A stretch of DNA of 64,000 bases from CAVQDV01 sp963711375 (GCA_963711375.1 CAVQDV010000005.1:930001-994000), one strand, 5' to 3'. Shown: positions 35,487 through 44,739, numbered from the stretch's first letter. Notes: generated by a model from the sequence alone, not told the origin. Made by a program: numbers and translations.

Positions 35487-36434
35487 TTATACTTTGGTGG
35501 TTTCTTCATGCCGTAAATGCGTGAAAGTTTCTTGAATGCCATGTTCTTTATAATAAGCAATGGCATTCGCAACACCTACATTTAAGGGTGTTTTGATCTT
35601 CCAGGAATAATCTTTTTCGGTGCGAGAAGGATCTAAAAGAATCGTGAAAGCATCGTCCGCATTTCGTGGGCGAACTTCTACTTCTTTCTCCAATTTAATA
35701 TTTAATGCGGCAATAGTCGCATCAAACAATTCTTTAATGGAGTAATCGCTTCCGGAAGAAATGTGATATTCGCGTTCACCAACACCATCAACAGCCTTCT
35801 CAATGCAATCCACTAAATCTGAGATATAGATAAAATCACGACGTGTATCCATCACGAAACACGCTTTATTTGTGGTTAATCGTTGATAGAAAGTCGGCAA
35901 TGGTCCACTGATATTTCTTGGGCCATACGCATTGGCCAATCTGAAGCTCACGTAACTCAAACCAGAAATTTGAATATATTGCTCACCAGCGGTTTTACTA
36001 ATGGCATAGCTGCTATTGGCGGCATTAATGTGGTGGTCCAGTTGAATGGGCTGTTGAACGGGTTTTAAACCGTAGCAAAGTGCCGTTTGGAAATAAATAA
36101 TTCGTGAACACCCGGCTGCTTTTGCAGCTTTTACGACATTTACGGTTCCTACTACATTGGTAGCGGAATCTTCTTCCCAATTGTCGGGATCTTTATAGGA
36201 AGCGGCGGCGTGAACAATAACATCCGGTTTGAAATGAACGACGGCATTTTTAACCACGTCAGCGTTTGCAATGGAGTCTTCAATAATACTTAAGTTTTTG
36301 TGTGCTTTTAAATTATCGCGACGACCTGTCGAATAATTATCGATTACTAAAATGTTATCACCACGAGCCAATAAACGATCGGCTAAATGTGACCCTACAA
36401 AACCGGCGCCCCCGGTTATTAATACTTTCTTCAT
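35487..36434 (-). CDS. SDR-type NAD-dependent sugar epimerase
   Basis: The 315-residue protein has GGAGFVGSH near the N-terminus, DNYSTGRRDNL (which favours UDP-sugars), and the catalytic YAISK. It resembles UDP-glucose 4-epimerase-like proteins of O-antigen loci. The usual catalytic Ser/Thr region reads FQTALCYG, so the active-site Thr is present but the context is unusual. It could be the C4 epimerase that makes the galacto form of the 2,3-diacetamido uronic acid, which is a guess. 12 bases separate it from the next gene. Confidence 0.85.
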   Translation of the reverse strand: MKKVLITGGAGFVGSHLADRLLARGDNILVIDNYSTGRRDNLKAHKNLSIIEDSIANADVVKNAVVHFKPDVIVHAAASYKDPDNWEEDSATNVVGTVNVVKAAKAAGCSRIIYFQTALCYGLKPVQQPIQLDHHINAANSSYAISKTAGEQYIQISGLSYVSFRLANAYGPRNISGPLPTFYQRLTTNKACFVMDTRRDFIYISDLVDCIEKAVDGVGEREYHISSGSDYSIKELFDATIAALNIKLEKEVEVRPRNADDAFTILLDPSRTEKDYSWKIKTPLNVGVANAIAYYKEHGIQETFTHLRHEETTKV

Positions 36435-36447
36435 GCTCGCGCTCCTA

Positions 36448-38379
36448 TTAGTTTGTTAACGCTAGTTCTTCTTCTGTTTTTATCATGCGTTTAAAGTGCT
36501 GTGCTTTATCATGAAAATTCTGATGCCACAACTCATAACTTAAAAACGCCCATAATTTCCGGCTAAATTTTCCAGAATTATTTAAGCCCTCTAAAACCCT
36601 TGTGTAATTCACATAAGGTCTTTTGCGATTTAAACCGGTATGGAAAATATCCTGGATGAAGGGTTTAAGATCGCCGGCCATCCAATCATTGAGTGGCACG
36701 GGAAAACCCATTTTATCTCGACGATCTAAAATGGGTTGAGGAATAACATCCGACCAGGTTTTACGCAGAAGCTGTTTCATCTGGCCATTTTTAAATTTAA
36801 TATCGGCGGGAATTGTCGCCACAAATTCGATTAAAGGATGATCGAGGAAGGGAACACGCGCTTCTAAACCATGCGCCATGCTCACTCGATCTTCTACATG
36901 TAATAATCCCGGTAATAAACATTTAAAATCGAAATGCGTCATTTTATCGAAATAGCTTTCTTTTCCGACATTATTGCTATTGTTGAAAATCTCGAGAAAT
37001 TGCTCCGTAACATTATCGCGATTCAGTAAGTCGGGATCCACTTCATTCAAAAAATCGGCAGAACGATCAATTAATCGTAAATATCGTTTATCCAGGGATT
37101 CAAATAAACCTTTACTCCAAAATTGTTTGATTAAAGGCTGATATTCTTTTAATACACCCAGATTCGGAATAATGGACTCGGCGGTTACCACAAAATTTCC
37201 GTTTTGATAAGTGCCTTCCATCGCGGCTTTAATACATTGTTCGAAATAAGCGATGACATATCGAGCATAACCTCCAAAAATTTCATCGCCACCCTGTCCC
37301 CCCAATACTACTTTTACATGTTCACGCGCTAATTTAGAAACCATGTATTGCGGAAATGAACCAGGACCTGCTACTGGATAATCTAGGTGATAAATAATTT
37401 TTTGAATATTTTCGACGAAATCATTTGCCGTGATATCAATTATATTTAATTTAGAATGACATTCATCCGCCACAATTTGTGCATAAGCACTTTCATCATA
37501 ATCATTGCCATAGGTAAATCGGCCATTAAACATTTCGATCGGCTTTTCTAGATGTTTTGAAGCGAGTTTCGCAATGAGGCTCGAATCAATTCCGCCACTA
37601 ACATAGGACCCAATTTCGACATCACTTTTCAGATGAATGCCAATCGAATCATCCATTAAATCTTTTAAACGTCTTTGAAAATACGTGGCATTATGATCAT
37701 AGTCGATCGTATAACTCACATCCCAATAACGCCACAATTTAATTTTTCCATTTTCTACGCGAAGCGCATGACCGGGCATGAGTTGTTTAATATTTTTAAA
37801 TAAAGTGTGCTCACCGATGGGATATTGAAAAGTAAAATATTCTGAAAGGGCACTTTCGTTAGTTTCTATCGAGGATTGAAAGGGAAGCAAAGCTTTTGCT
37901 TCTGAGGCAAAAATAAATTGATTATTAATAATGGTGTAGAAAAAAGGCTTAATTCCAAATCGATCACGCGCACAAAATAAAGACGTTCCGTCCCAGAGGG
38001 CAAATGAAAACATGCCACGAAGAGAATCAAGGCAAGAATATCCATATCGATCGTAGGCGGCCAAAATAGTTTCCGTGTCTGAGTTCGATTGAAAACGCCA
38101 ATGATCTTTGAGCTGGTTTTGGAGCGACTGATAATTATAAATTTCACCATTGAATATGATGACTTTATCTTGGGCAATCATGGGCTGATGGGCATGAGCG
38201 GATAAATCGATGATGCTCAAGCGGCGATGAACTAGGCCTACACTTTTGGTGGGGTTTGTCCATATTCCAGCATCATCAGGACCACGATGAGCGATTAAAG
38301 TATTCATTACTTTTAACTTCTGATCCAAACCTGAATCAGAGCTGCCATCAAGGCAAATCAACCCTGCAATCCCGCACAT
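36448..38379 (-). CDS. asnB: AsnB-like glutamine amidotransferase 2
   Basis: The 643-residue protein has the same two domains as its neighbours: Cys2 in MCGIAGL, FNGEIYN (76-82), SDTE (100-103) and the PP-loop SGGIDSS (261-267). It is the first gene of the operon and has the best promoter of the window. It resembles the other two copies only moderately, so the three are not recent duplicates. Amidation of a sugar carboxylate is the inferred job; asparagine synthesis is the alternative. Confidence 0.85.
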   Translation of the reverse strand: MCGIAGLICLDGSSDSGLDQKLKVMNTLIAHRGPDDAGIWTNPTKSVGLVHRRLSIIDLSAHAHQPMIAQDKVIIFNGEIYNYQSLQNQLKDHWRFQSNSDTETILAAYDRYGYSCLDSLRGMFSFALWDGTSLFCARDRFGIKPFFYTIINNQFIFASEAKALLPFQSSIETNESALSEYFTFQYPIGEHTLFKNIKQLMPGHALRVENGKIKLWRYWDVSYTIDYDHNATYFQRRLKDLMDDSIGIHLKSDVEIGSYVSGGIDSSLIAKLASKHLEKPIEMFNGRFTYGNDYDESAYAQIVADECHSKLNIIDITANDFVENIQKIIYHLDYPVAGPGSFPQYMVSKLAREHVKVVLGGQGGDEIFGGYARYVIAYFEQCIKAAMEGTYQNGNFVVTAESIIPNLGVLKEYQPLIKQFWSKGLFESLDKRYLRLIDRSADFLNEVDPDLLNRDNVTEQFLEIFNNSNNVGKESYFDKMTHFDFKCLLPGLLHVEDRVSMAHGLEARVPFLDHPLIEFVATIPADIKFKNGQMKQLLRKTWSDVIPQPILDRRDKMGFPVPLNDWMAGDLKPFIQDIFHTGLNRKRPYVNYTRVLEGLNNSGKFSRKLWAFLSYELWHQNFHDKAQHFKRMIKTEEELALTN

Positions 38380-38411
38380 ATTGCGTACCTTATAAGAAGT
38401 GAAATCGGGTT

Positions 38412-38440
38412 ATATTACCGACTGGGACCTGGGCTGTCAA
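38412..38440 (-). promoter_or_regulatory. Strong sigma70 promoter for the five-gene asnB/epimerase/GT operon
   Basis: On the minus strand a perfect TTGACA (38440-38435), 17 bases, TAATAT (38417-38412). Leader about 26 bases to ATG 38379. The operon runs 38379 to 29999 with gaps of 7-13 bases. Confidence 0.85.
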
Positions 38441-38462
38441 ATTTAATACACCGCAAAAACTT

Positions 38463-38491
38463 TTGCACTTTTTCCGGTAGGCTGCTAACCT
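38463..38491 (+). promoter_or_regulatory. Promoter candidate for the wbpI-like gene
   Basis: TTGCAC at 38463, 17 bases, TAACCT at 38486. The -10 match is weak. Confidence 0.35.
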
Positions 38492-38528
38492 GCTGTGTGT
38501 TTTTACGAGCAAATTGGAACTGGAGAAA

Positions 38529-39626
38529 ATGTCCATAAAAGTAGTTACCGTCGTGGGGGCAAGACCTCAGTTTATCAAAGCCTCTCCTGTCTCGTTTGCT
38601 TTCAAAACCTGCCAGATTAATGAAATCATGGTACATACCGGTCAGCATTACGATGATAATATGTCCGAGGTTTTTTTTAGCGAGCTGGGAATACCGGCTC
38701 CCCATTACAATCTTAATATTGGCTCTAATTCCCATGGAAAACAAACTGGAATGATGCTGGCGGCGATTGAGGAGGTGCTCTTCCAAGAAAAACCTCAGTG
38801 GGTCTTGATATATGGCGACACAAATTCCACGCTTGCGGGAGCTCTTGCTGCTGCCAAATTGAATATCCCCATCGCCCATGTAGAAGCTGGCCTGCGCTCC
38901 TTTAATCGTAGAATGCCTGAAGAAATTAATCGAGTGATGAGCGATCATCTATCCACCCTGCTGTTTGCTCCAACCCTGACCTCTGTGGCTAATCTCCTGA
39001 AAGAGGGCATTGATGAGAAACGAATTCTGCACTCTGGCGATGTCATGTACGATGCCGCCCTTTTTCATGCCAAACAATCTGATCAAAACTCCACAATAAT
39101 ATCCGATTTAAATCTGGCTCCAAAACAATTTGCGCTTGCTACCCTTCATCGAGCGGAAAATACCGATTCTCTGCAACGATTAAAGGCCATCATTGAAGCG
39201 CTCTGCAAATTCAGCGAAAAAACCGAGGTGCTTTTTCCTTTACACCCAAGAACTAAAGATTATTTAAAAAAATATGCTCTATATGAGACGGCTCAAAAGC
39301 ATCTTAAAATAATAGAGCCTGTTGGTTTACTCGATATGATTCAATTAGAAAAAAATGCCTCATTGATCGTAACAGACTCGGGTGGGATACAAAAAGAAGC
39401 TTATTTTTATAGAACACCTTGCGTGACGCTGCGCGATGAAACGGAATGGATTGAGCTAATCGAGCTCGGTTGGAATCGACTTGCAACTCCGATCTCTGCA
39501 GAACATATTGTCTCAATTCTCAATCTCGCCACATCACCACTAGAAGATCAAAATGAAAAACCCTATGGGAACGGAGATACTGCCTCTTTCGTAGCAAAAC
39601 AATTAATTGAAAAAACTATAATATAA
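38529..39626 (+). CDS. wbpI: UDP-sugar 2-epimerase (WbpI/WecB-like)
   Basis: The 365-residue protein is of the non-hydrolysing 2-epimerase fold: VGARPQFIKASP at the N-terminus, HTGQHYDDNMS, YGDTNSTLAGALAA, HVEAGLRSFNRRMPEE, TLHRAENTD and SDSGGIQKEA (TDSGGIQ). WecB acts on UDP-GlcNAc and WbpI on UDP-GlcNAc3NAcA. Since wbpA-B-D-E are present and no WecC is seen, WbpI, making UDP-ManNAc3NAcA, is more likely. The frame opens from a TTG at 38514, but GGAG before ATG 38529 and the family start decide for 38529. It stands alone, overlapping the convergent GT by 11 bases. Confidence 0.85.
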   Translation: MSIKVVTVVGARPQFIKASPVSFAFKTCQINEIMVHTGQHYDDNMSEVFFSELGIPAPHYNLNIGSNSHGKQTGMMLAAIEEVLFQEKPQWVLIYGDTNSTLAGALAAAKLNIPIAHVEAGLRSFNRRMPEEINRVMSDHLSTLLFAPTLTSVANLLKEGIDEKRILHSGDVMYDAALFHAKQSDQNSTIISDLNLAPKQFALATLHRAENTDSLQRLKAIIEALCKFSEKTEVLFPLHPRTKDYLKKYALYETAQKHLKIIEPVGLLDMIQLEKNASLIVTDSGGIQKEAYFYRTPCVTLRDETEWIELIELGWNRLATPISAEHIVSILNLATSPLEDQNEKPYGNGDTASFVAKQLIEKTII

Positions 39627-41169
39627 GTGGCTGAATGACAGCGGCATCTTTTTCTTCAAGAATGGCGGGCTTTATTTTAAGCTCTTTTTCAATTTCATCA
39701 TAAAGTTTCAGGAAGCCTTGGCATTCATATTGCCACTCGTATTTTAACCTGTTTTTGTGAAGGTTTGGTTTGAAACGAGCAGCACCACCTTTTGTTTCAT
39801 CAAACATTTCATTGATCGCTTGTGCAAAATTTTCTGGTGTATTTAATTCCTGTAAAACACCAAAGCCCTCACCGGAAACAATTTTGTGTACATTGACGAG
39901 ACCACTGTGCCCAATCATAGGCGTGCCCGCCGTAATAAATTCATACATTTTGTTTGGAGAAGATATTGTCGTATTCCAGTCAGTAGGATGATAGGGCATT
40001 ATACCGGCGTCTGCAGAAGCGGCCCAATAAACCACTTGGTCCCAAGGAACGAGACCCAGAAAATGAACTCTTTTTCCGATGCCCAATTTATTAGCCATTT
40101 CTTTAAATTCCACTACCTCATGGCCAAACGTTAAAAATACAAGATGAATATGTGGCGGAGTTTGTGCAATTCCTTCTAGCAGTAAATCAATTTTTCTTAG
40201 ACGATTAATGCCACCCTGAAACATCAAAATCCGGGTATCTTGGGTTAAATTAAGCGTTTGCCGGAATAAATCATATTTCTTGTTGATATCAAAATAGAGC
40301 GGCTCTTCGGTTGCATTGGTGAGCGGAGTAAAACCTTTAAGTTTAAAATCTTTTTGCATGATTTTACCTTGCTCTTCATTCACAACAACAACACGATGAA
40401 TGTGAACTACCAGCGCTTTTTCTTCCTCAAAAATAATTCTACTGATTGATTTTGGCATACCGGGTTGATAACTAAATAATTCATGCGCATCATAGATGAC
40501 CGGCACTGAGAGTAATTCCCCTAAATTCACAGCGGCTTTTAAAGCGGGGTAGTCATGCGCATGGATAATGTCGGGTCTAAACAAACTATTGATAGCCGTC
40601 ATTATTACCGTTTTTTCCCAGTAGTCCATTTTCGGAAACGGAAGACTTTTATTCTTATTTTCCAGATGTTTTACTCTGTTCATTATTTCTTGCGCGTAAA
40701 ACGATTCTTTTTTAATTTCTCCTCGTAAAGTACGCATCAGAGTCTTGGGGGACAAAGTCAATGCACCATAAAACAAAATTAAGATTTTTTTCTGAAGCGG
40801 TGAAATTTGGAGTGGATCTAATTTTTCAAGGAATATTCGTGGGTGGAGAAAACCGAAAATAAGCCTAGCGACCTTCGGACTTCGGAATATTTTTTTTAAA
40901 CGTGCAATCGATTTGTCATGAATCTTGTCATTTTTAAGAGTGGGATCGGTATGGACTTGGCAATTCGGTCCGCATTTTTTCCGGTGGGTATAGGTTGTTT
41001 CCGAGAAAATTCGAAATACATTCAATCCATGATGAGACTCTCTCTGTTCGTTTTCATCTGTACCAGTGGCAATTAAATTCACCTCATATCCCTTTGCTAA
41101 AAGTGATTTAGCTTCCAGGATGATCCGACGATCTATCATTTGACTTCGATCAATCATTAATATTTTCAT
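39616..41169 (-). CDS. GT4-family glycosyltransferase
   Basis: The 517-residue protein starts MKILMIDRSQMIDRR and has the GT4 features: IHAHDYPALKAAV, VIYDAHELFSYQPG, VVVVNEEQGKIM, LMFQGGINRLRKIDLL and, with the nucleotide-site glutamate, SPNKMYEFITAGTPMIG. The stop of the wzt-like gene overlaps its ATG by 1 base (TAATG), which fixes the start at 41169 rather than at an upstream TTG. Its place after wzm-wzt suggests it helps build the chain exported by that transporter. Confidence 0.85.
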   Translation of the reverse strand: MKILMIDRSQMIDRRIILEAKSLLAKGYEVNLIATGTDENEQRESHHGLNVFRIFSETTYTHRKKCGPNCQVHTDPTLKNDKIHDKSIARLKKIFRSPKVARLIFGFLHPRIFLEKLDPLQISPLQKKILILFYGALTLSPKTLMRTLRGEIKKESFYAQEIMNRVKHLENKNKSLPFPKMDYWEKTVIMTAINSLFRPDIIHAHDYPALKAAVNLGELLSVPVIYDAHELFSYQPGMPKSISRIIFEEEKALVVHIHRVVVVNEEQGKIMQKDFKLKGFTPLTNATEEPLYFDINKKYDLFRQTLNLTQDTRILMFQGGINRLRKIDLLLEGIAQTPPHIHLVFLTFGHEVVEFKEMANKLGIGKRVHFLGLVPWDQVVYWAASADAGIMPYHPTDWNTTISSPNKMYEFITAGTPMIGHSGLVNVHKIVSGEGFGVLQELNTPENFAQAINEMFDETKGGAARFKPNLHKNRLKYEWQYECQGFLKLYDEIEKELKIKPAILEEKDAAVIQPLIL

Positions 41170-41930
41170 TAGGCAATACCACAAGCTGATTCATAGCTGG
41201 CAATAATCTCTTTCGTCTCACCATAGGCCTTTATTTTCCCATGATCCAGCCACATGACTTTGTTACAAAATTTTTGAATAATGTCATTGGAATGCGAAGC
41301 CAAAATTAAAATATTGCTCGAGTTAATCAAATCATTCATGCGTTTGTGGGCTTTTTGCAGGAATTGAGCATCACCAGCGCCAATGACTTCGTCGATTAAT
41401 AGTATGTCGGGCGATATTGCCGTAGCCATGGCAAAAGCCAATCGCAGGTGCATACCGGAAGAATAGGTTTTTACCTGCAATTTTAAAAAGTCTGAAAGGT
41501 CCGTAAATTCTTCGATATCTTCCACTATTTCTTGAGTTTTCTTCTTATCCCATTCCATCATAAGGCTACGAATTTTTATGTTTTCGTAGCCCGTGGCGTC
41601 CGGTTGCATCCCTACAGTAGGGCTTAGCAGCGACGAGACAGAACCTTCGATTTTGAGGGTACCGGATGACTGAATATAGATCCCAGACAAAACCTTAAGT
41701 AAGGTCGATTTTCCCGCGCCATTGTGACCGATTAGTCCTAGCCTATCGCCATCCCGAAGTTCAAAGCCAATATCCGTCAAGGCATTGATGAATTTTATCG
41801 TATTGGATTGGTCTTCTATTTTTCGACTCTTACCGGTCGCGATATTGATGATGGAGCGTTTTAGGGAACGAGTGTTGGCTCCATAAATAGGGAATTTTAA
41901 AGAGAGATTCGTGGCAATGATTTTAGACAT
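41169..41930 (-). CDS. wzt: Polysaccharide ABC exporter ATPase (Wzt, short form)
   Basis: The 253-residue ATPase has Walker A GHNGAGKST (68-76), the signature YSSGM (156-160) and Walker B ILLIDEV (176-182), followed by a D-loop and the switch histidine in LASHSND. It ends soon after, with no C-terminal carbohydrate-binding domain. Full-length Wzt of the E. coli O9a type reads the chain's end modification; short forms export chains of uncapped type, as in Klebsiella O2a. The start follows the permease stop by 2 bases; a GTG at 41942 is less likely. Confidence 0.92.
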   Translation of the reverse strand: MSKIIATNLSLKFPIYGANTRSLKRSIINIATGKSRKIEDQSNTIKFINALTDIGFELRDGDRLGLIGHNGAGKSTLLKVLSGIYIQSSGTLKIEGSVSSLLSPTVGMQPDATGYENIKIRSLMMEWDKKKTQEIVEDIEEFTDLSDFLKLQVKTYSSGMHLRLAFAMATAISPDILLIDEVIGAGDAQFLQKAHKRMNDLINSSNILILASHSNDIIQKFCNKVMWLDHGKIKAYGETKEIIASYESACGIA

Positions 41931-41932
41931 AA

Positions 41933-42721
41933 TTAAATCCACATCGGTATTTTTTTGGAATTACGTTCAAATAAGAAAAAGGCAAGTAAGAAACAAACGA
42001 TAGTCATCGTCAAACAAAATATGACCGATTCGAGTTGTGGCGCTTGGCCTAGTAAGGGTGACCTGACCAAATCTAAAAAATGATAAACAGGATTATAGGT
42101 GATGATTCGACTATTGCCTAACAAATGCGGTTGCCAGGTTATTGGCGAGACAAAAAATGTTACGGTGATAAGAGCCGTCACAATCGGCGGTAAATCCCGA
42201 AAACGCGTTCCAACCAGGGCCAATATCATACTCAGGGCGCTCAAATTGAGTGCCACCAAAATAAACCCTGGGATAGCCAGAAGGGTATAGAAATCAATTT
42301 TTACAGAAAATATAATCACAACCAAAAAATAAACCACGAGATTATGAAGAAATATTAAAATATTTCGCCAAATCATTCGGTAAAGAAAAATGAAATAAGG
42401 CATTCGAATACTGTCAATAAAATCTTTCGATGAAACGAAAACTTCTGTGCTTTCGCCAAGAGTTGAGGCTATGAAGGACCAGATTAAAATTCCGCAGGTT
42501 AGAAAAGGAATGTATTCTCGGATATTCTGATGCAATAAGCGGCTGTAAACAAGGCTCAAAGCACTAATGGTTATCAACATGCTAAAGGTGATCCAAACAG
42601 GCCCCAGCACCGAGCCTCGATATCTCAATTTGATGTCACTTTTTCCGAGATATAACCAAAGCCTGTATTTTTTGATGGAGGCCAAAAAATCATTAAAGGC
42701 GTTGTTATAGAGGTCGGACAT
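41933..42721 (-). CDS. wzm: Polysaccharide ABC exporter permease (Wzm)
   Basis: The 262-residue ABC-2 permease has the N-terminal LRYRGSVLGPVWITFSMLI motif just before the first membrane helix, and six predicted membrane segments. The SPITWQPHLLG segment and the HFLDLVRSPLLG loop are typical of O-antigen exporters. With Wzt it moves lipid-linked polysaccharide across the inner membrane. First gene of the wzm-wzt-GT4 operon. Confidence 0.93.
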   Translation of the reverse strand: MSDLYNNAFNDFLASIKKYRLWLYLGKSDIKLRYRGSVLGPVWITFSMLITISALSLVYSRLLHQNIREYIPFLTCGILIWSFIASTLGESTEVFVSSKDFIDSIRMPYFIFLYRMIWRNILIFLHNLVVYFLVVIIFSVKIDFYTLLAIPGFILVALNLSALSMILALVGTRFRDLPPIVTALITVTFFVSPITWQPHLLGNSRIITYNPVYHFLDLVRSPLLGQAPQLESVIFCLTMTIVCFLLAFFLFERNSKKIPMWI

Positions 42722-42761
42722 TTTTAGGTCTCTTGTTTATTGGCACGGGCTCAGGTTCGGG

Positions 42762-42790
42762 ATTGTACCAACCAGGTGGACCATCGTCAA
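42762..42790 (-). promoter_or_regulatory. Sigma70 promoter for wzm-wzt-GT4
   Basis: On the minus strand TTGACG (42790-42785), 17 bases, TACAAT (42767-42762), the same two hexamers and spacer as at wbpA. Leader about 35 bases. Confidence 0.8.
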
Positions 42791-42797
42791 ACGACAG

Positions 42798-42826
42798 TTG
42801 AATAGTTGCTGGGCACCCGATATGAT
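42798..42826 (+). promoter_or_regulatory. Sigma70 promoter for rmlA-rmlB
   Basis: TTGAAT at 42798, 17 bases, TATGAT at 42821; leader of about 25 bases to ATG 42858. Its -35 starts just 8 bases from the opposing wzm -35, so the two polymerases would crowd each other. Confidence 0.65.
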
Positions 42827-42857
42827 GCGCCCAAAGTGGCTATAAAAAGGGGGGCCC

Positions 42858-43733
42858 ATGAGAGGTGTGATCTTAGCAGGAGGCAGCGGCTCGCGCTTAA
42901 GCCCAAGCACAAAAATTATCAATAAACACTTGTTGCCTATCTACGACAAACCCATGATTTACTACCCTTTGTCGACTTTGATGTTAGCTAACATCCGAGA
43001 CATTCTCATTATTAGCACCCCAGCGGCCATCGATAATTTTCAGCACTTATTAGGCGACGGTAGATCTTTAGGAATTAGCCTACAATATGTTGTGCAACAA
43101 CACCCTAGAGGTTTGGCGGATGCGTTTCTGGTGGGTGAAAAATTTATTGGAAAAAGCCCAGTGTGTCTTATATTAGGAGATAATTTTTTTCAAGGGTCCG
43201 GATTAGAGGAAAAATTACAGAGCGGAAGTGAAAACAAAAATGGGGCCAGTATTTTTACGTATTACGTCAGCAATCCCAGTGATTATGGAGTAGCCACTTT
43301 TAACGAAGAACGAAAGATTATTCATCTAGAAGAAAAACCTCATCATCCTAAATCGCATTATGCGATTACAGGATTGTATTTTTATGACAACGACGTAATT
43401 GAAATGGCTAAAAGCCTTCAGCCATCCGCCAGAAATGAACTGGAAATTACCGACATCAACAAAATATACTTATCTCAAGGTCGGCTTTATTCCCAACACT
43501 TAGGCCGAGGATTTATGTGGTATGACGTAGGAACGCCAGATAATTTGTTAAATGCGGCGAAATTTGTGGAGGTAATAGAATCTCGGCAAGGTTTTAAAAT
43601 TAGCTGCCCCGAAGAAATTGCCTGGAGAAAAGGCTTTATTTCTGCAGAAAACTTAGAGCAGGCCGCCAAAGAAAATGGCAACAAGGCCTATGGTCAATAT
43701 CTTTTGAGTTTGTTAGTTCATGAATACGTATAG
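42858..43733 (+). CDS. rmlA: Glucose-1-phosphate thymidylyltransferase
   Basis: The 291-residue protein has the nucleotidyltransferase motif GGSGSRLSPSTKIINKHLLP, YDKPMIYYPLSTLM, LGDNFFQGSG and, near the end, GTPDNLLNAAKFVEVIE. It makes dTDP-glucose from dTTP and glucose-1-phosphate. The GSRLSPST stretch replaces the usual GTRLYPLT, a small divergence. AAGGGGGG lies just before the ATG. Overlaps rmlB by 14 bases. Confidence 0.94.
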   Translation: MRGVILAGGSGSRLSPSTKIINKHLLPIYDKPMIYYPLSTLMLANIRDILIISTPAAIDNFQHLLGDGRSLGISLQYVVQQHPRGLADAFLVGEKFIGKSPVCLILGDNFFQGSGLEEKLQSGSENKNGASIFTYYVSNPSDYGVATFNEERKIIHLEEKPHHPKSHYAITGLYFYDNDVIEMAKSLQPSARNELEITDINKIYLSQGRLYSQHLGRGFMWYDVGTPDNLLNAAKFVEVIESRQGFKISCPEEIAWRKGFISAENLEQAAKENGNKAYGQYLLSLLVHEYV

Positions 43734-44739
43734 ACCCAAAAATATTTTAGTGACCGGTGGAGCAGGCTTTATTGGCTCGAATTTTATCAAGCATTTATTG
43801 TCAAATTACAGCGATATTCAAATAATAAATTTAGATAAATTAACGTATGCCGCCAATTTAAATAACTTAAAAACTTGTTCTGATAAAGTCAATTACAGTT
43901 TTTTTTGTGGTGATATTCTTGACGGCGCTTTAGTTTCAAATCTCCTCGCTCAATATAAAATTGAGACTATCGTACATTTTGCCGCGGAAACCCATGTCGA
44001 TAATTCTATCGATTCTCCAGATGCCTTTATTTCAACCAATATTATGGGAACACACTCGCTTCTAAAATCAGCGCTGGATTATTGGCGCACGCAATTTAAT
44101 TTAGATGAAGCTCATTGCCGATTTCATCATATTTCTACCGACGAAGTGTTTGGAGCACTTGGGCAGAATGATGCACCTTTTAACGCCAATTCCCCCTATC
44201 AGCCGAATTCACCTTATTCAGCTTCTAAAGCAGCGAGCGATCATCTGGTACGCGCTTATCATAAAACTTACCAATTACCGATGACCATTTCTAATTGCTC
44301 TAATAATTATGGATTACATCAACACTCAGAAAAGTTAATTCCTAAAATAGTTCAGGCCTGCATGAATTGGCTGCCAATTCCAATTTATGGAGATGGATCT
44401 AACATTCGTGACTGGCTTCACGTTAATGATCATTGTCGTGCCATTGATTCCATTTTACGTCGTGGAGAAGTTGGGGAATGTTTTTTAATCGGCGGGGATA
44501 ATGAATTAAATAATTTATCTCTAGCCGAAATGATATGTGATTTAATGGATTCTCTTTTTCCAAGGGAAAAATCGCATCGCACATTGATAAGCTTTGTTCA
44601 AGACCGTCCTGGGCATGATTGGCGCTATGCTATTGATGCTAGCAAAATACACACACAATTGAATTGGAAGCCCGAAATAAAAATGGAAGACGGACTAAAA
44701 GCACTCATTCGAGCAAATAGCCCCTGTTTTAGCCTCTGA
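43720..44739 (+). CDS. rmlB: dTDP-glucose 4,6-dehydratase
   Basis: The 339-residue extended SDR has GGAGFIGSNF, the active-site STDEVFG (the DE pair of the dehydratases), YSASKAAS and NNYG. It turns dTDP-glucose into dTDP-4-keto-6-deoxyglucose. No rmlC or rmlD follows; a wecE-like aminotransferase lies on the other strand, so the keto sugar probably goes to an amino sugar rather than rhamnose. Its 3' end overlaps the convergent acetyltransferase by 45 bases. Confidence 0.94.
   Translation: MNTYRPKNILVTGGAGFIGSNFIKHLLSNYSDIQIINLDKLTYAANLNNLKTCSDKVNYSFFCGDILDGALVSNLLAQYKIETIVHFAAETHVDNSIDSPDAFISTNIMGTHSLLKSALDYWRTQFNLDEAHCRFHHISTDEVFGALGQNDAPFNANSPYQPNSPYSASKAASDHLVRAYHKTYQLPMTISNCSNNYGLHQHSEKLIPKIVQACMNWLPIPIYGDGSNIRDWLHVNDHCRAIDSILRRGEVGECFLIGGDNELNNLSLAEMICDLMDSLFPREKSHRTLISFVQDRPGHDWRYAIDASKIHTQLNWKPEIKMEDGLKALIRANSPCFSL

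Noticed and set aside
38415..38948. 177-codon open frame on the minus strand, antisense to the wbpI-like gene and the divergent promoters
   Set aside because: It covers the strong promoter at 38412-38440 and a conserved gene on the other strand, has no ribosome-binding site, and its product looks like nothing.
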